Below, piece after piece: positions 8,521 through 18,708 of a stretch of 54,561 nucleotides of DNA. Source of the DNA: Gordonia amarae NBRC 15530 (GTDB lineage: Bacteria; Actinomycetota; Actinomycetes; Mycobacteriales; Mycobacteriaceae); the NCBI RefSeq assembly GCF_000241345.1, contig NZ_BAED01000025.1, positions 1 to 54,561 of the forward strand, given 5' to 3'. Position 1 is the first letter of the stretch. Each line of letters opens with the position of its first letter. The position numbers were made by a program, and so were the translations under genes. Under the pieces are notes generated by a model. It saw only the letters and a program-made list of their open reading frames with translations. It ran no database searches and was not told the DNA's origin.

Positions 8521-8534
8521 TGTGACCGGTGACA
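8521..8534. promoter_or_regulatory. Near-palindrome between AraC gene and hydroxylase
   Basis: TGTGACCGGTGACA is symmetric at 12 of 14 bases. Its spacing does not fit CRP. It may be the site of the local regulator. Confidence 0.35.
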
Positions 8535-8564
8535 CTGAATCTGTTCTAGCAGAAAGGTGAACTC

Positions 8565-10358
8565 ATGCCGGTATTCAATGACGGGATCGTCGAGACGGAA
8601 ATCCCCGGTGGCGAACTGGTGGAAACCGACGTTCTGATCGTCGGTTCGGGCCCGGCCGGGGCGTCGGCCGCGCTGTTCCTGTCCAGACTCGGTGTCCGCA
8701 ACATCATGATCACGAAATACCGGTGGACCGCCAATACGCCGCGGGCGCACATCACCAATCAGCGGGCGATGGAGATCTTCCGCGACATGGGTATCGAGGA
8801 TCAGGTGCTGGCCGACGCCACCGAGCACGACCTGATCGGCGACACCGTCTTCTGTACGTCGATCGCGGGTGAGGAGATCGGGCGCATCCACACCTGGGGC
8901 ACCAGACCCGACCGGGAGGCCGACTACCGGCTGGCGTCGCCGTGTCTGGTCGTGGACATCCCGCAGACCTATCTGGAGCCGATCCTGGTGCGCAACGCGA
9001 CGGTCGCCGGCACCCAGACCCGGTTCTCCACCGAGTACTGCGGCCACACCCAGGACGATCAGGGTGTGGTGGTGCAGGTGCGGGACCGGCTCACCGGCTA
9101 CGAATACCGGATCCGGGCCAAGTACCTGATCGGGGCCGACGGTGCCCGCTCGAATGTGGCCGCCGACATCGATCTGCCCTACGAAGGCCAGATGGATATC
9201 GCCGGATCGATGAACATCACGTTCAAGGCCGACATCTCCGCACTTGTCGACCACCGCCCGAGTGTTCTGTACTGGGTGATCCAGCCCGGCTCCAACGTCG
9301 GCGGCATCGGCACCGGGCTGGTGCGGATGGTCCGGCCGTGGGACGAATGGCTGATCGTCTGGGGTTATGACATCAACGGTCCCGCACCGGAACTCGACGA
9401 CGAGATGGCGGTCGGCATCATCCGTGATCTGCTCGGTATGCCCGAGCTGGAACCGGAGATCACCGGCTACAGCCTGTGGGGTGTCAACGAAATGTACGCC
9501 ACCACGCTGCAGCGCGGCCGGGTGTTCTGTGTCGGTGACGCGATCCACCGTCACCCACCGTCAAATGGCTTGGGCTCCAACACCTCTGTTCAGGATTCGT
9601 ACAACCTGGCGTGGAAACTGGCCGCCGTGCTGCAGGGTTACGCCGCCGAGTCGCTGCTGGATACCTATACCGCCGAACGGGCGCCGGTGGCCGAACGGAT
9701 CGTGACCCGTGCCAACAGGTCCGCACGCGAGTTCGGCGACATCTTCGAGGCCCTGGGAGTTGTCGGACTCGACGGCGCGCAGATGGCCGCCGCCCTCGAG
9801 GAGCGTAAGGCCGACACACCCGCCGGTGCCGCCAAGAGAGCGCAGCTGGTCCACGCCATGGAGACGAAGAATTACGAATTCAACGCTCACGGAGTCGAAT
9901 TGGGGCAATTCTATGAATCCGCCGCCATCGTCTCCGACGGCACCCGGCCGGTTCCCGAGCCCGGCAAACAGGACCCGGACCTGTACTACGCGGTGTCGAC
10001 GTCACCCGGTGCTCATCTGCCACACGCCTGGGTCGGCGACAACACCACCCGGCTGGCGATGATGGATCTGGCCCCGTACACGCGCTGGACCCTGTTCACC
10101 GGTATCTCCGGGGGCGGGTGGTCCGACGCGGCCGGCACCGTCGCCCGCGAACTCGGGGTTCCGCTGGACACCGTCGTGATCGGACCGGGCCAGGCGGTGA
10201 CCGACCTGTACTACGACTGGGCGCGGCAGCGTGAGGTCGAGGAATCGGGTGCGGTCCTGGTCCGGCCCGACAAGCACATCGCCTGGCGGGCAATGAGTGT
10301 GCCCGACGACCCGACAGCGGCGCTGCGGACCGCGCTCACCACGGTGCTCGGCCGATGA
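8565..10358 (+). CDS. FAD-dependent phenol hydroxylase (resorcinol/chlorophenol type)
   Basis: A 597-aa class A flavin monooxygenase of the TfdB/resorcinol-hydroxylase group. FAD-binding GSGPAG is at 27-32, the DG motif IGADGARSN is near 188, and the GD motif [17 protein letters not shown] is near 323; a thioredoxin-like C-terminal domain follows. It should use NAD(P)H and O2 to hydroxylate a phenol ring. The next two genes process hydroxyquinol, so resorcinol or a related 1,3-diol is the likely substrate (inference from context). AAAGG lies 8 nt before the ATG. The gene overlaps the reductase gene by 4 bp. Confidence 0.88.
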   Translation: MPVFNDGIVETEIPGGELVETDVLIVGSGPAGASAALFLSRLGVRNIMITKYRWTANTPRAHITNQRAMEIFRDMGIEDQVLADATEHDLIGDTVFCTSIAGEEIGRIHTWGTRPDREADYRLASPCLVVDIPQTYLEPILVRNATVAGTQTRFSTEYCGHTQDDQGVVVQVRDRLTGYEYRIRAKYLIGADGARSNVAADIDLPYEGQMDIAGSMNITFKADISALVDHRPSVLYWVIQPGSNVGGIGTGLVRMVRPWDEWLIVWGYDINGPAPELDDEMAVGIIRDLLGMPELEPEITGYSLWGVNEMYATTLQRGRVFCVGDAIHRHPPSNGLGSNTSVQDSYNLAWKLAAVLQGYAAESLLDTYTAERAPVAERIVTRANRSAREFGDIFEALGVVGLDGAQMAAALEERKADTPAGAAKRAQLVHAMETKNYEFNAHGVELGQFYESAAIVSDGTRPVPEPGKQDPDLYYAVSTSPGAHLPHAWVGDNTTRLAMMDLAPYTRWTLFTGISGGGWSDAAGTVARELGVPLDTVVIGPGQAVTDLYYDWARQREVEESGAVLVRPDKHIAWRAMSVPDDPTAALRTALTTVLGR

Positions 10359-11467
10359 CGTGGGCATTCCGGCACCGGACACTGCCGCAGCGGGTGACCT
10401 TCGCGGCGGAGGCGATGCCCGAGGCGGTGGCCGCCGAAGCCGAAGAACTCGGGGCGTCGCGGGTGATGCTGATCGCCTCGGACCGGGAGAGCGCGCAGGC
10501 CGACAGGATCGCCGAACAGGTACCCGTCGTGTTGCGCCACGACGAAGTGGTGATGCACGTACCGGTCGACGTGGCCGGACGTGCCCGTGCGGCCGCCGCC
10601 GGATCGGGTGCCGACATGCTGGTCAGCATCGGCGGGGGTTCGGCCACCGGGCTGGCCAAGGCCGTCGCGCGGGACACCGGACTGCCGATCGTCGCGGTGC
10701 CGACGACGTACTCGGGCAGCGAGGCGACCAACGTGTGGGGGCTCACCGACAACGGCATCAAGACCACCGGCGTCGACGACAGGGTGCTGCCGGCGGCGGT
10801 CGTCTACGACGCCACCCTCCTGACCTCCCTGCCCCGGGAGCTGACGGTGGCCAGCGCGCTGAACGCGTTGGCGCACTGCGTGGATTCGATGTGGGGTCCC
10901 CGCACGGATCCGATCGACCAGGCGCTGGCGCAGGAAGGGATCCGGGCGCTGGCCGCCGGGCTGACCGGCTTCGCCGACGCGGTCGGCGACGAACGTCTTG
11001 CAGGCATCGAACAGACCCTGTACGGCGCCTATCTGGCCGCGGTGAGCTTCGCCTCGGCCGGATCGGGCATGCATCACAAGATCTGCCACGTCCTCGGCGG
11101 CATGTTCGGCCTGCCGCACGCGCAGACCCATGCGGTGGTGCTGCCGTATGTGCTGGCGTTCAACGCCCCCAACGCCCCCGGGGCGGAACGCCGCATCGCG
11201 CAGGCATTCGGGTCGGCCACCGCCGGCGCCGGGCTCAGCGCCTTGCGGCACACGCTCGACGCCCCGGTGGCGTTGAAGGACTACGGCATGCCCGAGGCCG
11301 GCATCGCCGAGGCCGTCACGCCGATCATGGCGGCGATACCGGCCGGCAACCCGACACCCGTCACCACCGATTCGCTCACCGCACTGTTGCGGGCGGCGTG
11401 GTCGGGGGACGATCCCGACGCCGTCCGGGCCGGCCACGACAACCAGACAGGATCTCAACAACAATGA
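10355..11467 (+). CDS. Maleylacetate reductase
   Basis: A 370-aa member of the iron-type alcohol dehydrogenase fold. The nucleotide-binding region has [15 protein letters not shown] and [11 protein letters not shown], and the C-terminal half has [24 protein letters not shown], all characteristic of maleylacetate reductases. It reduces maleylacetate to 3-oxoadipate with NAD(P)H, the step after hydroxyquinol ring cleavage. ATGA overlaps link it to the hydroxylase upstream and the dioxygenase downstream, so the three genes form one tightly coupled operon. The product feeds the 3-oxoadipate pathway, whose later genes are not in the window. Confidence 0.92.
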   Translation: MTWAFRHRTLPQRVTFAAEAMPEAVAAEAEELGASRVMLIASDRESAQADRIAEQVPVVLRHDEVVMHVPVDVAGRARAAAAGSGADMLVSIGGGSATGLAKAVARDTGLPIVAVPTTYSGSEATNVWGLTDNGIKTTGVDDRVLPAAVVYDATLLTSLPRELTVASALNALAHCVDSMWGPRTDPIDQALAQEGIRALAAGLTGFADAVGDERLAGIEQTLYGAYLAAVSFASAGSGMHHKICHVLGGMFGLPHAQTHAVVLPYVLAFNAPNAPGAERRIAQAFGSATAGAGLSALRHTLDAPVALKDYGMPEAGIAEAVTPIMAAIPAGNPTPVTTDSLTALLRAAWSGDDPDAVRAGHDNQTGSQQQ

Positions 11468-12429
11468 GCGAGAACAAGATCGACATCCGGCTCGCCGACG
11501 CCGAAAGCCGGCACGAGACACCCCATCCGGCGCTCTCGGCCGCGCAGGTGGCCGCGGAGGACGATGTGCTGGACCGGGTGGTGCACTCGTTCGACCAGTG
11601 CACCGACCCGCGGCTCGCACAGGTGATGCTGGCGCTGGTGCGGCACCTGCATTCGTTCCTGCGTGAGGTGCGGCTCACCGAGGACGAATGGGCCAGGGCC
11701 ATCGAGTTTCTCACCGCCGTCGGGCATATCACCGACGACAGGCGTCAGGAATTCATTCTGCTGTCGGACACCCTCGGCGCATCCATGCAGACCATCGCCA
11801 TCAACAACGAGGCGTACCGGGACGCCACCGAGGCCACCGTTTTCGGCCCGTTCTTCGTCGAGGACGCACCCCGGATCGAACGCGGCGGCGACATGTCCTT
11901 CGGTGCGTCCGGGCAGCCGTGCTGGGTGGAGGGCACCGTCACCGACACCGACGGGACGCCGTTGCCCGGTGCGCGTATCGAGGTGTGGGAGGCCGACGAC
12001 GACGGCCTGTATGACGTCCAGTACACCGACGGCCGGGTGGCCGCCCGCGCGCACCTGTTCACCGACGACGACGGGAGTTACCGCTTCTGGGGGCTGACCC
12101 CGACGCCGTACCCCATCCCGTACGACGGGCCGGTCGGCGCGATGCTGCAGGCCGTGGGCCGCTCCCCGTACCGCGCCTCGCATCTGCACTTCATGGTGAC
12201 CGCGCCAGGGTGCCGCAGGCTCGTCACCCACATCTTCGTGCGCGGCGACGAGCTACTCGACAGGGACAGTGTTTTCGGGGTCAAGGAGTCGCTGATCAAG
12301 GACTTTGCCGAGCAGCCCGCGGGAACGGCCACCCCCGACGGCCGGGCGATCGACGGCCCGTGGACGAGAGCCCGTTTCGACATCGTCCTGGCCCCGGCCG
12401 CGACCGATTCCGCTACCGCCGATGCGTGA
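11464..12429 (+). CDS. Hydroxyquinol 1,2-dioxygenase
   Basis: A 321-aa intradiol dioxygenase. The helical N-terminal dimerisation domain includes [15 protein letters not shown]. The catalytic beta domain has [19 protein letters not shown] and the Fe(III) ligand set Tyr (GLYDVQY), Tyr (PYPIPYDGP) and two His (RASHLHFMV). It cleaves hydroxyquinol (benzene-1,2,4-triol) between the first two hydroxyls to give maleylacetate for the preceding enzyme. It starts at ATG 11464, overlapping the reductase stop. The family also contains catechol and chlorocatechol enzymes, but length and neighbours favour hydroxyquinol. Confidence 0.92.
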   Translation: MSENKIDIRLADAESRHETPHPALSAAQVAAEDDVLDRVVHSFDQCTDPRLAQVMLALVRHLHSFLREVRLTEDEWARAIEFLTAVGHITDDRRQEFILLSDTLGASMQTIAINNEAYRDATEATVFGPFFVEDAPRIERGGDMSFGASGQPCWVEGTVTDTDGTPLPGARIEVWEADDDGLYDVQYTDGRVAARAHLFTDDDGSYRFWGLTPTPYPIPYDGPVGAMLQAVGRSPYRASHLHFMVTAPGCRRLVTHIFVRGDELLDRDSVFGVKESLIKDFAEQPAGTATPDGRAIDGPWTRARFDIVLAPAATDSATADA

Positions 12430-12512
12430 GCGCCGGTCTCCGGGCCGGGATGGAACAACGCACGGAACCGGGGACTGAAGAAGAGGATGCCGGGCGGCGT
12501 AGTGTGCGAAAG

Positions 12513-13337
12513 ATGACCGAAGATGTTCGTGACGGGGCCCCCGCCCACCCCGCGTATGGCGTGCTGCGGCCGGTGACGCCGTTCGCGTCGGTGCTGCTGT
12601 GCAACAACCCCGGCATGATGGAGCTCGACGGCACCAACACGTACGTGTTGCGGGCCCCGGGCCATCCCGAATGCGTGATCGTCGACCCCGGTCCGCCGCG
12701 GCACGGCAAACACGTCAAGCGGATCGCCGAGCAGCCCGGCATCGTGCTCACCCTGATCACCCACCGGCACCACGATCATGTCGGCGCCATCCCGAAACTG
12801 TACAAACGCACCAAGGTGCCCACGCGGGCGCGGCTCGACGAACACTGCCGCGACGCGCCGCCGCTACGCGACCGGGAGGTCATCGAGGCCGCCGGGCTGA
12901 AGATCACCGTACTGTTCACCCCCGGGCATTCCGGGGACTCGGTGAGTTTCCTCGTCGAACACGGCGACGACCGGGCGATGCTCACCGGTGACACCATCCT
13001 CGGCAGCGGCACCACCGTCCTCGACCCCACCGACGGCGGTCTGCGCGACTACATGAACTCGCTCAACCGGCTCATCGTCGAGGGGGAGCAGTGCCACCTG
13101 CTGCCGGCACACGGACCCGACCACCCGGCGCTCATCCCCGTGGCCCGGTTCTACAAGGCGCACCGGGAGGAACGGATCGACCAGATCGTCGCCGCGCTCG
13201 ATGCGATGGGCAAGTCGCCTCACGAGGCGAAACCGATGAAGGTGGTCAAGCGGGTGTATGCCGACGTAGACAAGAAGCTGTGGCCGGCGGCGAAGATGTC
13301 GGTGAAGACGCAGTTGGAGTATCTGCGGGACGTGTGA
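12513..13337 (+). CDS. Metallo-beta-lactamase-fold hydrolase (Rv3677c-like)
   Basis: A 274-aa metal-dependent hydrolase. The metal-binding HRHHDH is at residues 84-89, with FTPGHSGDS, LTGDTILG and LPAHGPDH supplying further ligands. The C-terminal helical tail (KVVKRVYADVDKKLWPAAKMSV) matches the LACTB2-like group, some of which are RNases; the substrate here is unknown. The start ATG 12513 gives MTEDVRDGAP. In M. tuberculosis the Rv3677c gene directly follows RidA; here the catabolic insert separates them. It is convergent with crp. Confidence 0.88.
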   Translation: MTEDVRDGAPAHPAYGVLRPVTPFASVLLCNNPGMMELDGTNTYVLRAPGHPECVIVDPGPPRHGKHVKRIAEQPGIVLTLITHRHHDHVGAIPKLYKRTKVPTRARLDEHCRDAPPLRDREVIEAAGLKITVLFTPGHSGDSVSFLVEHGDDRAMLTGDTILGSGTTVLDPTDGGLRDYMNSLNRLIVEGEQCHLLPAHGPDHPALIPVARFYKAHREERIDQIVAALDAMGKSPHEAKPMKVVKRVYADVDKKLWPAAKMSVKTQLEYLRDV

Positions 13338-13411
13338 GGGTGCGGTTTTTGGCGGTGGTGGCGTTATGCGCGTCCCTCGCCGGACCCAACGCGTCCCTCG
13401 CTCCTTCGTCG

Positions 13412-13465
13412 CTTCGGCCTCAGGGATCAAGATGATTGGTCACTTCGGCCTCAGGGATCAAGATG
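13412..13465. repeat. Short direct repeat after the metallo-hydrolase gene
   Basis: A 23-bp sequence beginning CTTCGGCCTCAGGGATC is present twice (13412-13434 and 13443-13465) with 8 bp between. No function is apparent. Confidence 0.7.
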
Positions 13466-13480
13466 GTTGGCGGAACGGAA

Positions 13481-13512
13481 CGATGCCCGTCACCGTGAGG
13501 TGACGGGCATCG
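13481..13512. terminator. Hairpin between convergent hydrolase and crp genes
   Basis: Perfect arms CGATGCCCGTCAC and GTGACGGGCATCG enclose a 6-nt loop. The position suggests a two-way terminator. Confidence 0.75.
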
Positions 13513-13530
13513 TCGTAAAGCTGTGAACCG

Positions 13531-14205
13531 CTAGCGGGCGCGGCGGGCCAGCCGCTCCGAATCGGCGATCAGCACGCTCTTGCCTTCCAGCCGCAGCCAA
13601 CCGCGCTGGGCGAAATCGGCCAGGGCCTTGTTGACGGTTTCGCGGGAGGCGCCGACCAGCTGGGCGATCTCCTCCTGCGTGAGGTCGTGGGTCACGCGCA
13701 GCGCGCCCGCCTCCTGGGTGCCGAAGCGCTGCGCGAGCTGCAGCAGCTGCTTGGCCACACGGCCGGGAACGTCGGTGAAGATCAAGTCGGCCAGGTTGTT
13801 GTTGGTGCGGCGCAGGCGTCGGGCCAGCACGCGCAGCAGCTGTTCGGCGATCTCCGGGCGGTCCTGGATCCACTTGCGCAGGGCGTCGCGGTCCATCGAC
13901 ACCGCACGCACCTCGGTGACCGTGGTGGCCGACGACGTGCGCGGACCCGGGTCAAAGATGGACAGCTCGCCGAACATGTCCGACGGTCCCATGATGGTCA
14001 GCAGGTTCTCACGACCGTCCGCCGACCGGCGGCCGACCTTCACCTTGCCCGACAGGATGATGTACAGGCGGTCACCCGGCTCACCCTCGTGGAAAATCAC
14101 ATGTCCACGCGGAAAATCGACCGGTTGAAGTTCTTTGGTGAGCGCCGCGACGGCGGAGGGCTCGACCCCCTGAAAAATGCCCGCCCGCGCCAGTACTTCC
14201 TCCAC
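13531..14205 (-). CDS. crp: cAMP receptor protein Crp/GlxR
   Basis: A 224-aa global regulator, the same length as M. tuberculosis Crp (Rv3676) and nearly identical over long stretches. The cAMP domain has [18 protein letters not shown] (phosphate-binding cassette), and the C-terminal DNA-binding helix-turn-helix is [21 protein letters not shown]. The start is GTG 14205 (VEEVLARAG), with AAAGG 6 nt upstream; this fits the mycobacterial start better than the longer frame to 14238. Three good CRP-type palindromes lie elsewhere in this window (1095, 22409, 24047). A weak half-matching site, TGTTG-N6-TCACT (14270-14285), lies before crp itself. Confidence 0.95.
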   Translation of the reverse strand: MEEVLARAGIFQGVEPSAVAALTKELQPVDFPRGHVIFHEGEPGDRLYIILSGKVKVGRRSADGRENLLTIMGPSDMFGELSIFDPGPRTSSATTVTEVRAVSMDRDALRKWIQDRPEIAEQLLRVLARRLRRTNNNLADLIFTDVPGRVAKQLLQLAQRFGTQEAGALRVTHDLTQEEIAQLVGASRETVNKALADFAQRGWLRLEGKSVLIADSERLARRAR

Positions 14206-14383
14206 TAGGAACCTTTCTCGTTCAATCACCCAACTCAAGGTGACAGGCTACTCCGGCACCCAGCATAAGTGTTGAATGGGTCACTTGTGCGTCAATGTGG
14301 TGTTCGGGTCTCGATAACATGTGTTGCGGTAACAATTCGGCCCACCCCGATCAGCATCGGAGTGGGCCGGAAGTCTTGGCCGG

Positions 14384-14692
14384 TCAGCTCGCCCGGAAGC
14401 GTGCCCCCTGGAGATCGACCTCGCCGGATTCGGTGAGGAGGCCGGATTCGGTGAGGAGATCGTCGCGTCCGGCGCGGCGGTCCCGGAGTTCGTCGAGCGC
14501 GGCCGGCAGCCCGGTCTTGGCGAGATTGTTGACGTCCTGGTCGTCGGCGTCGGCCAGGAACTCATCGACGTGTGCCGCAGACACCGACAGCCTGTCGATG
14601 CGGCACTGCACCCTGTCCATCGCGACGGCGAACAGCATGAGTACGGCGGGGACGAGCAACGCGGCGAGCCCTTGCATACGGACAGTAAACAC
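14384..14692 (-). CDS. Small membrane protein (Rv3675 position)
   Basis: A 102-aa protein with one N-terminal transmembrane helix (AALLVPAVLMLFAVAMD, about 10-27) and a polar helical tail. An 18-bp in-frame duplication gives LLTESGLLTESG near residues 80-91. GTG 14692 has a G-rich ribosome site; the inner ATG 14677 is also possible. The function is unknown. The position between crp and nth equals that of Rv3675 in M. tuberculosis, which supports it being a real gene. Confidence 0.65.
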   Translation of the reverse strand: MFTVRMQGLAALLVPAVLMLFAVAMDRVQCRIDRLSVSAAHVDEFLADADDQDVNNLAKTGLPAALDELRDRRAGRDDLLTESGLLTESGEVDLQGARFRAS

Positions 14693-14933
14693 AATCGCCC
14701 CCTCGAGGGCGAAACCCAGAGCCGTGCTGTCACCGACTTGTTATCAACCGCATGGACGACACGCCAGAACGCACCGCGCACCGATCTCGGACGATGACGC
14801 GCGAGATCATCGCGCAGATCACGGACGCCGGCCGAAGTGAATCGCGCCATGTCTGTCCCCGGCCGGCCCGACCCGGACAGACGTGGCGGACACCCGGGGA
14901 CTCTCTCAGCCACCAGGCACTAGTCTGAATCCG

Positions 14934-15731
14934 GTGAGCCCTCGAACCACACCGGCGACGTCGTCGGGGTCCGTGCGGTCGGCAACCCGCCGCGACGAGA
15001 CCCGGCTCGGTCTGGTGCGCCGGGCCCGGCGGATGAATCGCACCCTCAAGGTCGCGTTCCCGCATGTCTACTGCGAACTCGACTTCACCACCCCGCTCGA
15101 ACTGTCGGTGGCCACCATCTTGTCGGCGCAGTGCACCGACGTGCGCGTCAACCAGGTCACCCCGGCACTGTTCGCGCGGTACCCCGACGCCCGCGCCTAC
15201 GCCGAAGCCGACCGCACCGAACTCGAGGAGCTGATCCGGTCCACCGGCTTCTACCGGAACAAGGCCAACTCGATCATCGGGCTCGGTCAGGCGCTGGTCA
15301 GCAGGTTCGACGGCGAGGTGCCGGGCAGGCTGGAGGACCTGGTGACGCTGCCCGGGTTCGGGCGCAAGACCGCCAACGTGGTGCTCGGCAACGCATTCGG
15401 TGTTCCCGGGATCACCGTCGACACCCACTTCGGGCGGCTCGTCCGCAGATGGCGGTGGACCGAGGAAACCGACCCGGTGAAGGTGGAACGGGCCGTCGGC
15501 GAACTCATCGAACGCAAGGAGTGGACAGACCTGTCGCACCGGATCATCTTCCACGGCCGCCGGGTCTGCCACGCCCGCAAGCCCGCGTGCGGCGTGTGCA
15601 TCCTCGCCAAGGACTGCCCCTCGTACGGGGACGGGCCCGTCGACAAGCTCGCGGCCGCCGCGCTGGTGAAGGGTCCCGAGACCCCGCATCTGCTCGCGCT
15701 GGCAGGGATCGGTGACGCGGTTACCGAATGA
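14934..15731 (+). CDS. nth: Endonuclease III (DNA glycosylase/AP lyase)
   Basis: A 265-aa base-excision repair enzyme that removes oxidised pyrimidines. The helix-hairpin-helix [14 protein letters not shown] contains catalytic Lys145, and VDTHFGR carries catalytic Asp163. A 4Fe-4S loop C-X6-C-X2-C-X5-C ([17 protein letters not shown]) is near the C-terminus. The start at GTG 14934 gives [10 protein letters not shown]. It overlaps the next gene by 4 bp (ATGA) and leads the nth-tlpA-nudix-marP run conserved in mycobacteria (Rv3674c-Rv3671c). Confidence 0.95.
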   Translation: MSPRTTPATSSGSVRSATRRDETRLGLVRRARRMNRTLKVAFPHVYCELDFTTPLELSVATILSAQCTDVRVNQVTPALFARYPDARAYAEADRTELEELIRSTGFYRNKANSIIGLGQALVSRFDGEVPGRLEDLVTLPGFGRKTANVVLGNAFGVPGITVDTHFGRLVRRWRWTEETDPVKVERAVGELIERKEWTDLSHRIIFHGRRVCHARKPACGVCILAKDCPSYGDGPVDKLAAAALVKGPETPHLLALAGIGDAVTE

Positions 15732-16483
15732 TGAGCACGGACGAACCGCGCGACACAGCAGCACAGAGCACACCGGACTCGCGGGACGGGACGACGCCGA
15801 CCCGCACGTCGCGACCGTCGCGCTTCCCACCCGCGGCCAGATGGACGATCGTGTTCGTCGTCGTCATGGTCGCGCTGGTGGTGGCCATCTGGCCGCGCGG
15901 TGACGACGACCGGGTGATCTCCGGAGACACCACGACCACGGTCGGCACCCAGACCAGCGTCCCCGTCGACGCCGGTGAGCTCGCCGGGGCCCGGACCGAG
16001 GCCGCCCTCGCCGACTGTCCGGCACCCACCGCGGCGCCCGGCACCCACGCCGCGCTCGCCGGGATCGTCGCCGAATGCCTCGGGACCGGCAGGCCGTACA
16101 ACCTCGGCGAAGGCACCGCCGGCACCCCGCTGCTGATCAACATGTGGGCCACCTGGTGCTATCCGTGCCGGCAGGAACTGCCGATCCTGTCCCGGTACGC
16201 CGCCCGCGCGGGCAGCAAGGTCAACGTGCTCACCGTGCACGCCAAGGAGGGGGCCGGCAATCCGTACCTGGTGCTGAAGTTCCTCAGCGAACTCGGCGTG
16301 CGGCTCCCGGCCACCCTCGATACCAACGGCAAGATCGCGGCCGCCCTGCGTGCCCCGCGGGTGTTCCCGTCGACCGTCCTGGTGCGCGCCGACGGTACTG
16401 TCGCCAAGGTCCTGCCGCAGGTCTTCCACAACACCGACGACATCGCCGGTGCCGTACGCACGCACCTGGGGGTGGACACGTGA
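15728..16483 (+). CDS. Membrane-anchored TlpA/ResA-like thioredoxin (Rv3673c-like)
   Basis: A 251-aa protein. A cytoplasmic Pro/Arg/Thr-rich head is followed by one transmembrane helix (about 38-58, [17 protein letters not shown]) and an extracytoplasmic thioredoxin domain with the redox motif WCYPC (143-147). cis-Pro FPSTVLV is also present. It probably acts as a thiol-disulfide oxidoreductase on exported or membrane proteins. It overlaps nth and the Nudix gene by 4 bp each. Confidence 0.9.
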   Translation: MMSTDEPRDTAAQSTPDSRDGTTPTRTSRPSRFPPAARWTIVFVVVMVALVVAIWPRGDDDRVISGDTTTTVGTQTSVPVDAGELAGARTEAALADCPAPTAAPGTHAALAGIVAECLGTGRPYNLGEGTAGTPLLINMWATWCYPCRQELPILSRYAARAGSKVNVLTVHAKEGAGNPYLVLKFLSELGVRLPATLDTNGKIAAALRAPRVFPSTVLVRADGTVAKVLPQVFHNTDDIAGAVRTHLGVDT

Positions 16484-17289
16484 GCACAACTCCTGCCGAC
16501 GGTGATCAAAGCCACGGACCTCTGGTCCCGCAGGAGCAGATACCGCCCTGGCTGCACACCCTCACCGACGACGTCTCGGCCGTCACCGCTCGAGTCCTCG
16601 GCCGCGGCGGCGACCGGACGCGCTGGATGTCGATGATCCAGCGCAACAAACGCACCGCCGCGGTGCTCATCCTGTTCGCCGGCTCGTGGGACGCCGATCC
16701 CACCGCGCACGGCGGGCTGCCCGGCGACGTCGACGTGCTGCTCACCCAGCGCGCACCCACCCTGCGCCAGCACAGCGGTCAGGTGGCCTTCCCCGGCGGC
16801 AGCTTCGACCCGGGCGACGAGTTCCCCGTCGGCACCGCGCTGCGCGAGGCCAACGAGGAAACCGGGCTCGTCGCCGACGGCGTCGACATCCTCGCCAACC
16901 TGATGCCGTTCCCGGTTCCCGCCTCCGGATTCGAGGTCACCCCGGTGATCGGGCACTGGCGTGAACCCGGACCCGTCGGGGTCGTCGACACCGGCGAGAC
17001 CGCCCGCGTCAGCCGCGTCAACATGCGGGAACTGCTGCACCCCGACAACCGTTTCCAGGTACAACGGTCCGTCCTGGGAGGCAGTGTGTACAAGGGTCCG
17101 GCGTTCTTCGTCGACGGCATGCTGGTGTGGGGATTCACCGGCGGCCTGATCGCCGCGATCGCCGAGGTGTCCGGGTGGGAGGTCCCCTGGGACAAGGACG
17201 ACGTGCGGCCCCTCGACGAGGCGATCGCCCTCGCCGACCTCCCACAGTCGAGCTGGGTCAATCCGGTCGGCGAGGACCACGGTCGATGA
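16480..17289 (+). CDS. Nudix hydrolase, CoA pyrophosphatase type (Rv3672c-like)
   Basis: A 269-aa protein with the full Nudix box (G-X5-E-X7-RE-X2-EE-X-G) within GSFDPGDEF...REANEETGL, residues about 107-130. The preceding RQHSGQVAFPGG matches the CoA-diphosphatase subgroup, which splits CoA into 3',5'-ADP and phosphopantetheine. The start GTG 16480 overlaps the thioredoxin stop. It is part of the nth-marP operon. Confidence 0.88.
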   Translation: MSTTPADGDQSHGPLVPQEQIPPWLHTLTDDVSAVTARVLGRGGDRTRWMSMIQRNKRTAAVLILFAGSWDADPTAHGGLPGDVDVLLTQRAPTLRQHSGQVAFPGGSFDPGDEFPVGTALREANEETGLVADGVDILANLMPFPVPASGFEVTPVIGHWREPGPVGVVDTGETARVSRVNMRELLHPDNRFQVQRSVLGGSVYKGPAFFVDGMLVWGFTGGLIAAIAEVSGWEVPWDKDDVRPLDEAIALADLPQSSWVNPVGEDHGR

Positions 17290-17304
17290 CGGGCGCAGGA
17301 TCAT

Positions 17305-17355
17305 GACGGGGGCGGGGAGTAAGACGGGGGCGGGGAGTAAGACGGGGGCAGGGAC
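17305..17355 (+). repeat. 18-bp tandem repeat directly before marP
   Basis: The unit GACGGGGGCGGGGAGTAA is present twice in full and once in part (17341-17355), ending at the marP start. The last partial copy supplies the G-rich ribosome site. Confidence 0.8.
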
Positions 17356-18555
17356 ATGACGGACTCGGTGTGGGTCGACCTCATTGTCGTCGGTGTCGCG
17401 ATCCTCGTCGGCATCAGCGGCTACCGGCAGGGCGCCATCGCGTCCGCGCTGGCATTCATCGGTGTGCTCACCGGTGCCGTCGCCGGGATCCTGCTCGCCC
17501 CCAAACTGATGGAACAGGTCGACTCTCGGGAGACACGCCTGTTCATCGGCATCGCGCTGCTGGTGGTGCTCGTCATCTCCGGCCAGGTCGCCGGCCTGGT
17601 GCTGGGCCGCGCCGCCCGCGGCGGCATGCGTTCGCAGGCCGCGCGCGTCGTCGACAGTGTCGTCGGGGTTGTCCTGCAGGTGGTCGCGGTGATCATCGCC
17701 GCCTGGCTGCTGGCCATCCCCGTCTCCAACTCCGGCCCGCCCAAGGTGGCCGGCGCGGTCCGCGACTCGTCGGTGCTCGGCGTCGTCGACGACCTCGCAC
17801 CCCAATGGCTGCGCAACCTGCCCAACGACTTCAGCGCACTCCTCGACAACTCCGGCCTGCCCGAGGTCATCGGGCCGTTCGGGCGCGCACCCGTCACCAG
17901 CGTCGCGCCGCCCGACGACACGCTCGCCCAGACGCGGGTCGTGAGCCGGGTACGGCCGAGCGTCGTCAAGATCGTCGGCGTCGCACCGAGCTGCAGGCAG
18001 GAACTCGAAGGCAGCGGATTCGTCGTCTCCCCCGAACGGGTCATGACCAACGCGCACGTCGTCGCCGGCACCCGGCGGCTCACCGTCGAAGCCGAATCCG
18101 GGGAGCAGCTCACCGCCCGCGTCGTCCTGTTCGACTACAACAACGACGTCGCCGTCCTCGACGTCCCCGGCCTCACCGCCCCCGCCCTCGACTTCGCCGG
18201 CAAGCAGGCGAGCACTGGCGACGACGCGGTCTCCCTCGGCTTCCCCGGCGGTGGCCCGTTCACCGCCACCGCGGTCCGGGTGCGCAACGTGATCCGCCTG
18301 TCCGGACCCAATATCTACGGCTCACAGCAGGTGCGCCGCGAGGTGTACACCGTGCGCGGGCAGATCCGGCAGGGCAACTCCGGGGGGCCGCTGATCAACA
18401 GCAAGGGCGAAGTGCTCGGCGTGGTGTTCGGCGCCTCCCAGGACCCCGCCGACGAAACGGGTTTCGTGCTCACCGCCGAGCAGGTGAGCACGGACCTGCA
18501 AACCTCGGCCAACAGGTCGGCGAGAGTGAGCACGCACTCGTGCATCGGCGACTGA
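17356..18555 (+). CDS. marP: Membrane serine protease MarP
   Basis: A 399-aa protease. The N-terminal CvpA-like domain has four predicted membrane helices (residues about 5-130); an extracytoplasmic chymotrypsin-fold domain follows with the triad His234 (TNAHVV), Asp264 (NNDVAVLD) and Ser342 (GNSGGPL). Triad spacing agrees with M. tuberculosis MarP (Rv3671c), which is needed for acid and oxidative stress resistance and cleaves the peptidoglycan hydrolase RipA. Cys at SCRQ (near 215) and the C-terminal SCIG may form a disulfide. It is the last gene of the nth operon. Confidence 0.95.
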   Translation: MTDSVWVDLIVVGVAILVGISGYRQGAIASALAFIGVLTGAVAGILLAPKLMEQVDSRETRLFIGIALLVVLVISGQVAGLVLGRAARGGMRSQAARVVDSVVGVVLQVVAVIIAAWLLAIPVSNSGPPKVAGAVRDSSVLGVVDDLAPQWLRNLPNDFSALLDNSGLPEVIGPFGRAPVTSVAPPDDTLAQTRVVSRVRPSVVKIVGVAPSCRQELEGSGFVVSPERVMTNAHVVAGTRRLTVEAESGEQLTARVVLFDYNNDVAVLDVPGLTAPALDFAGKQASTGDDAVSLGFPGGGPFTATAVRVRNVIRLSGPNIYGSQQVRREVYTVRGQIRQGNSGGPLINSKGEVLGVVFGASQDPADETGFVLTAEQVSTDLQTSANRSARVSTHSCIGD

Positions 18556-18595
18556 TCCCGATCGCCGACCGACGAGCCACCTCCGCCGGTTGAGG

Positions 18596-18689
18596 TGTGA
18601 GGAGCGTAAGCGACGAGCCTCGAAACCCCGTGAGCCGACACATGTCATCTCGCGTGATTTCGAGGCTCGCAGGCTCGCACCTCAACCGG
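18596..18689. repeat. Dispersed palindrome family A, full copy
   Basis: The arms CCGGTTGAGGTG and CACCTCAACCGG are perfect; inner arms carry CGAGCCTCGAAA and TTTCGAGGCTCG. It lies between convergent marP and ephE, as the copy at 1811 lies between convergent genes. Confidence 0.8.
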
Positions 18690-18708
18690 CGGGATGGCAG
18701 GGAAAGGA

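Noticed and set aside
8521..8534. CRP site in the aromatic operon promoter
   Set aside because: TGTGACCGGTGACA has a 4-bp instead of 6-bp spacer, and its right half does not match TCACA.
8493..9554. Upstream half of the long minus-strand frame that contains the AraC gene
   Set aside because: It is antisense to the flavin hydroxylase and has no AraC-family similarity; only the part from 8492 down is kept.
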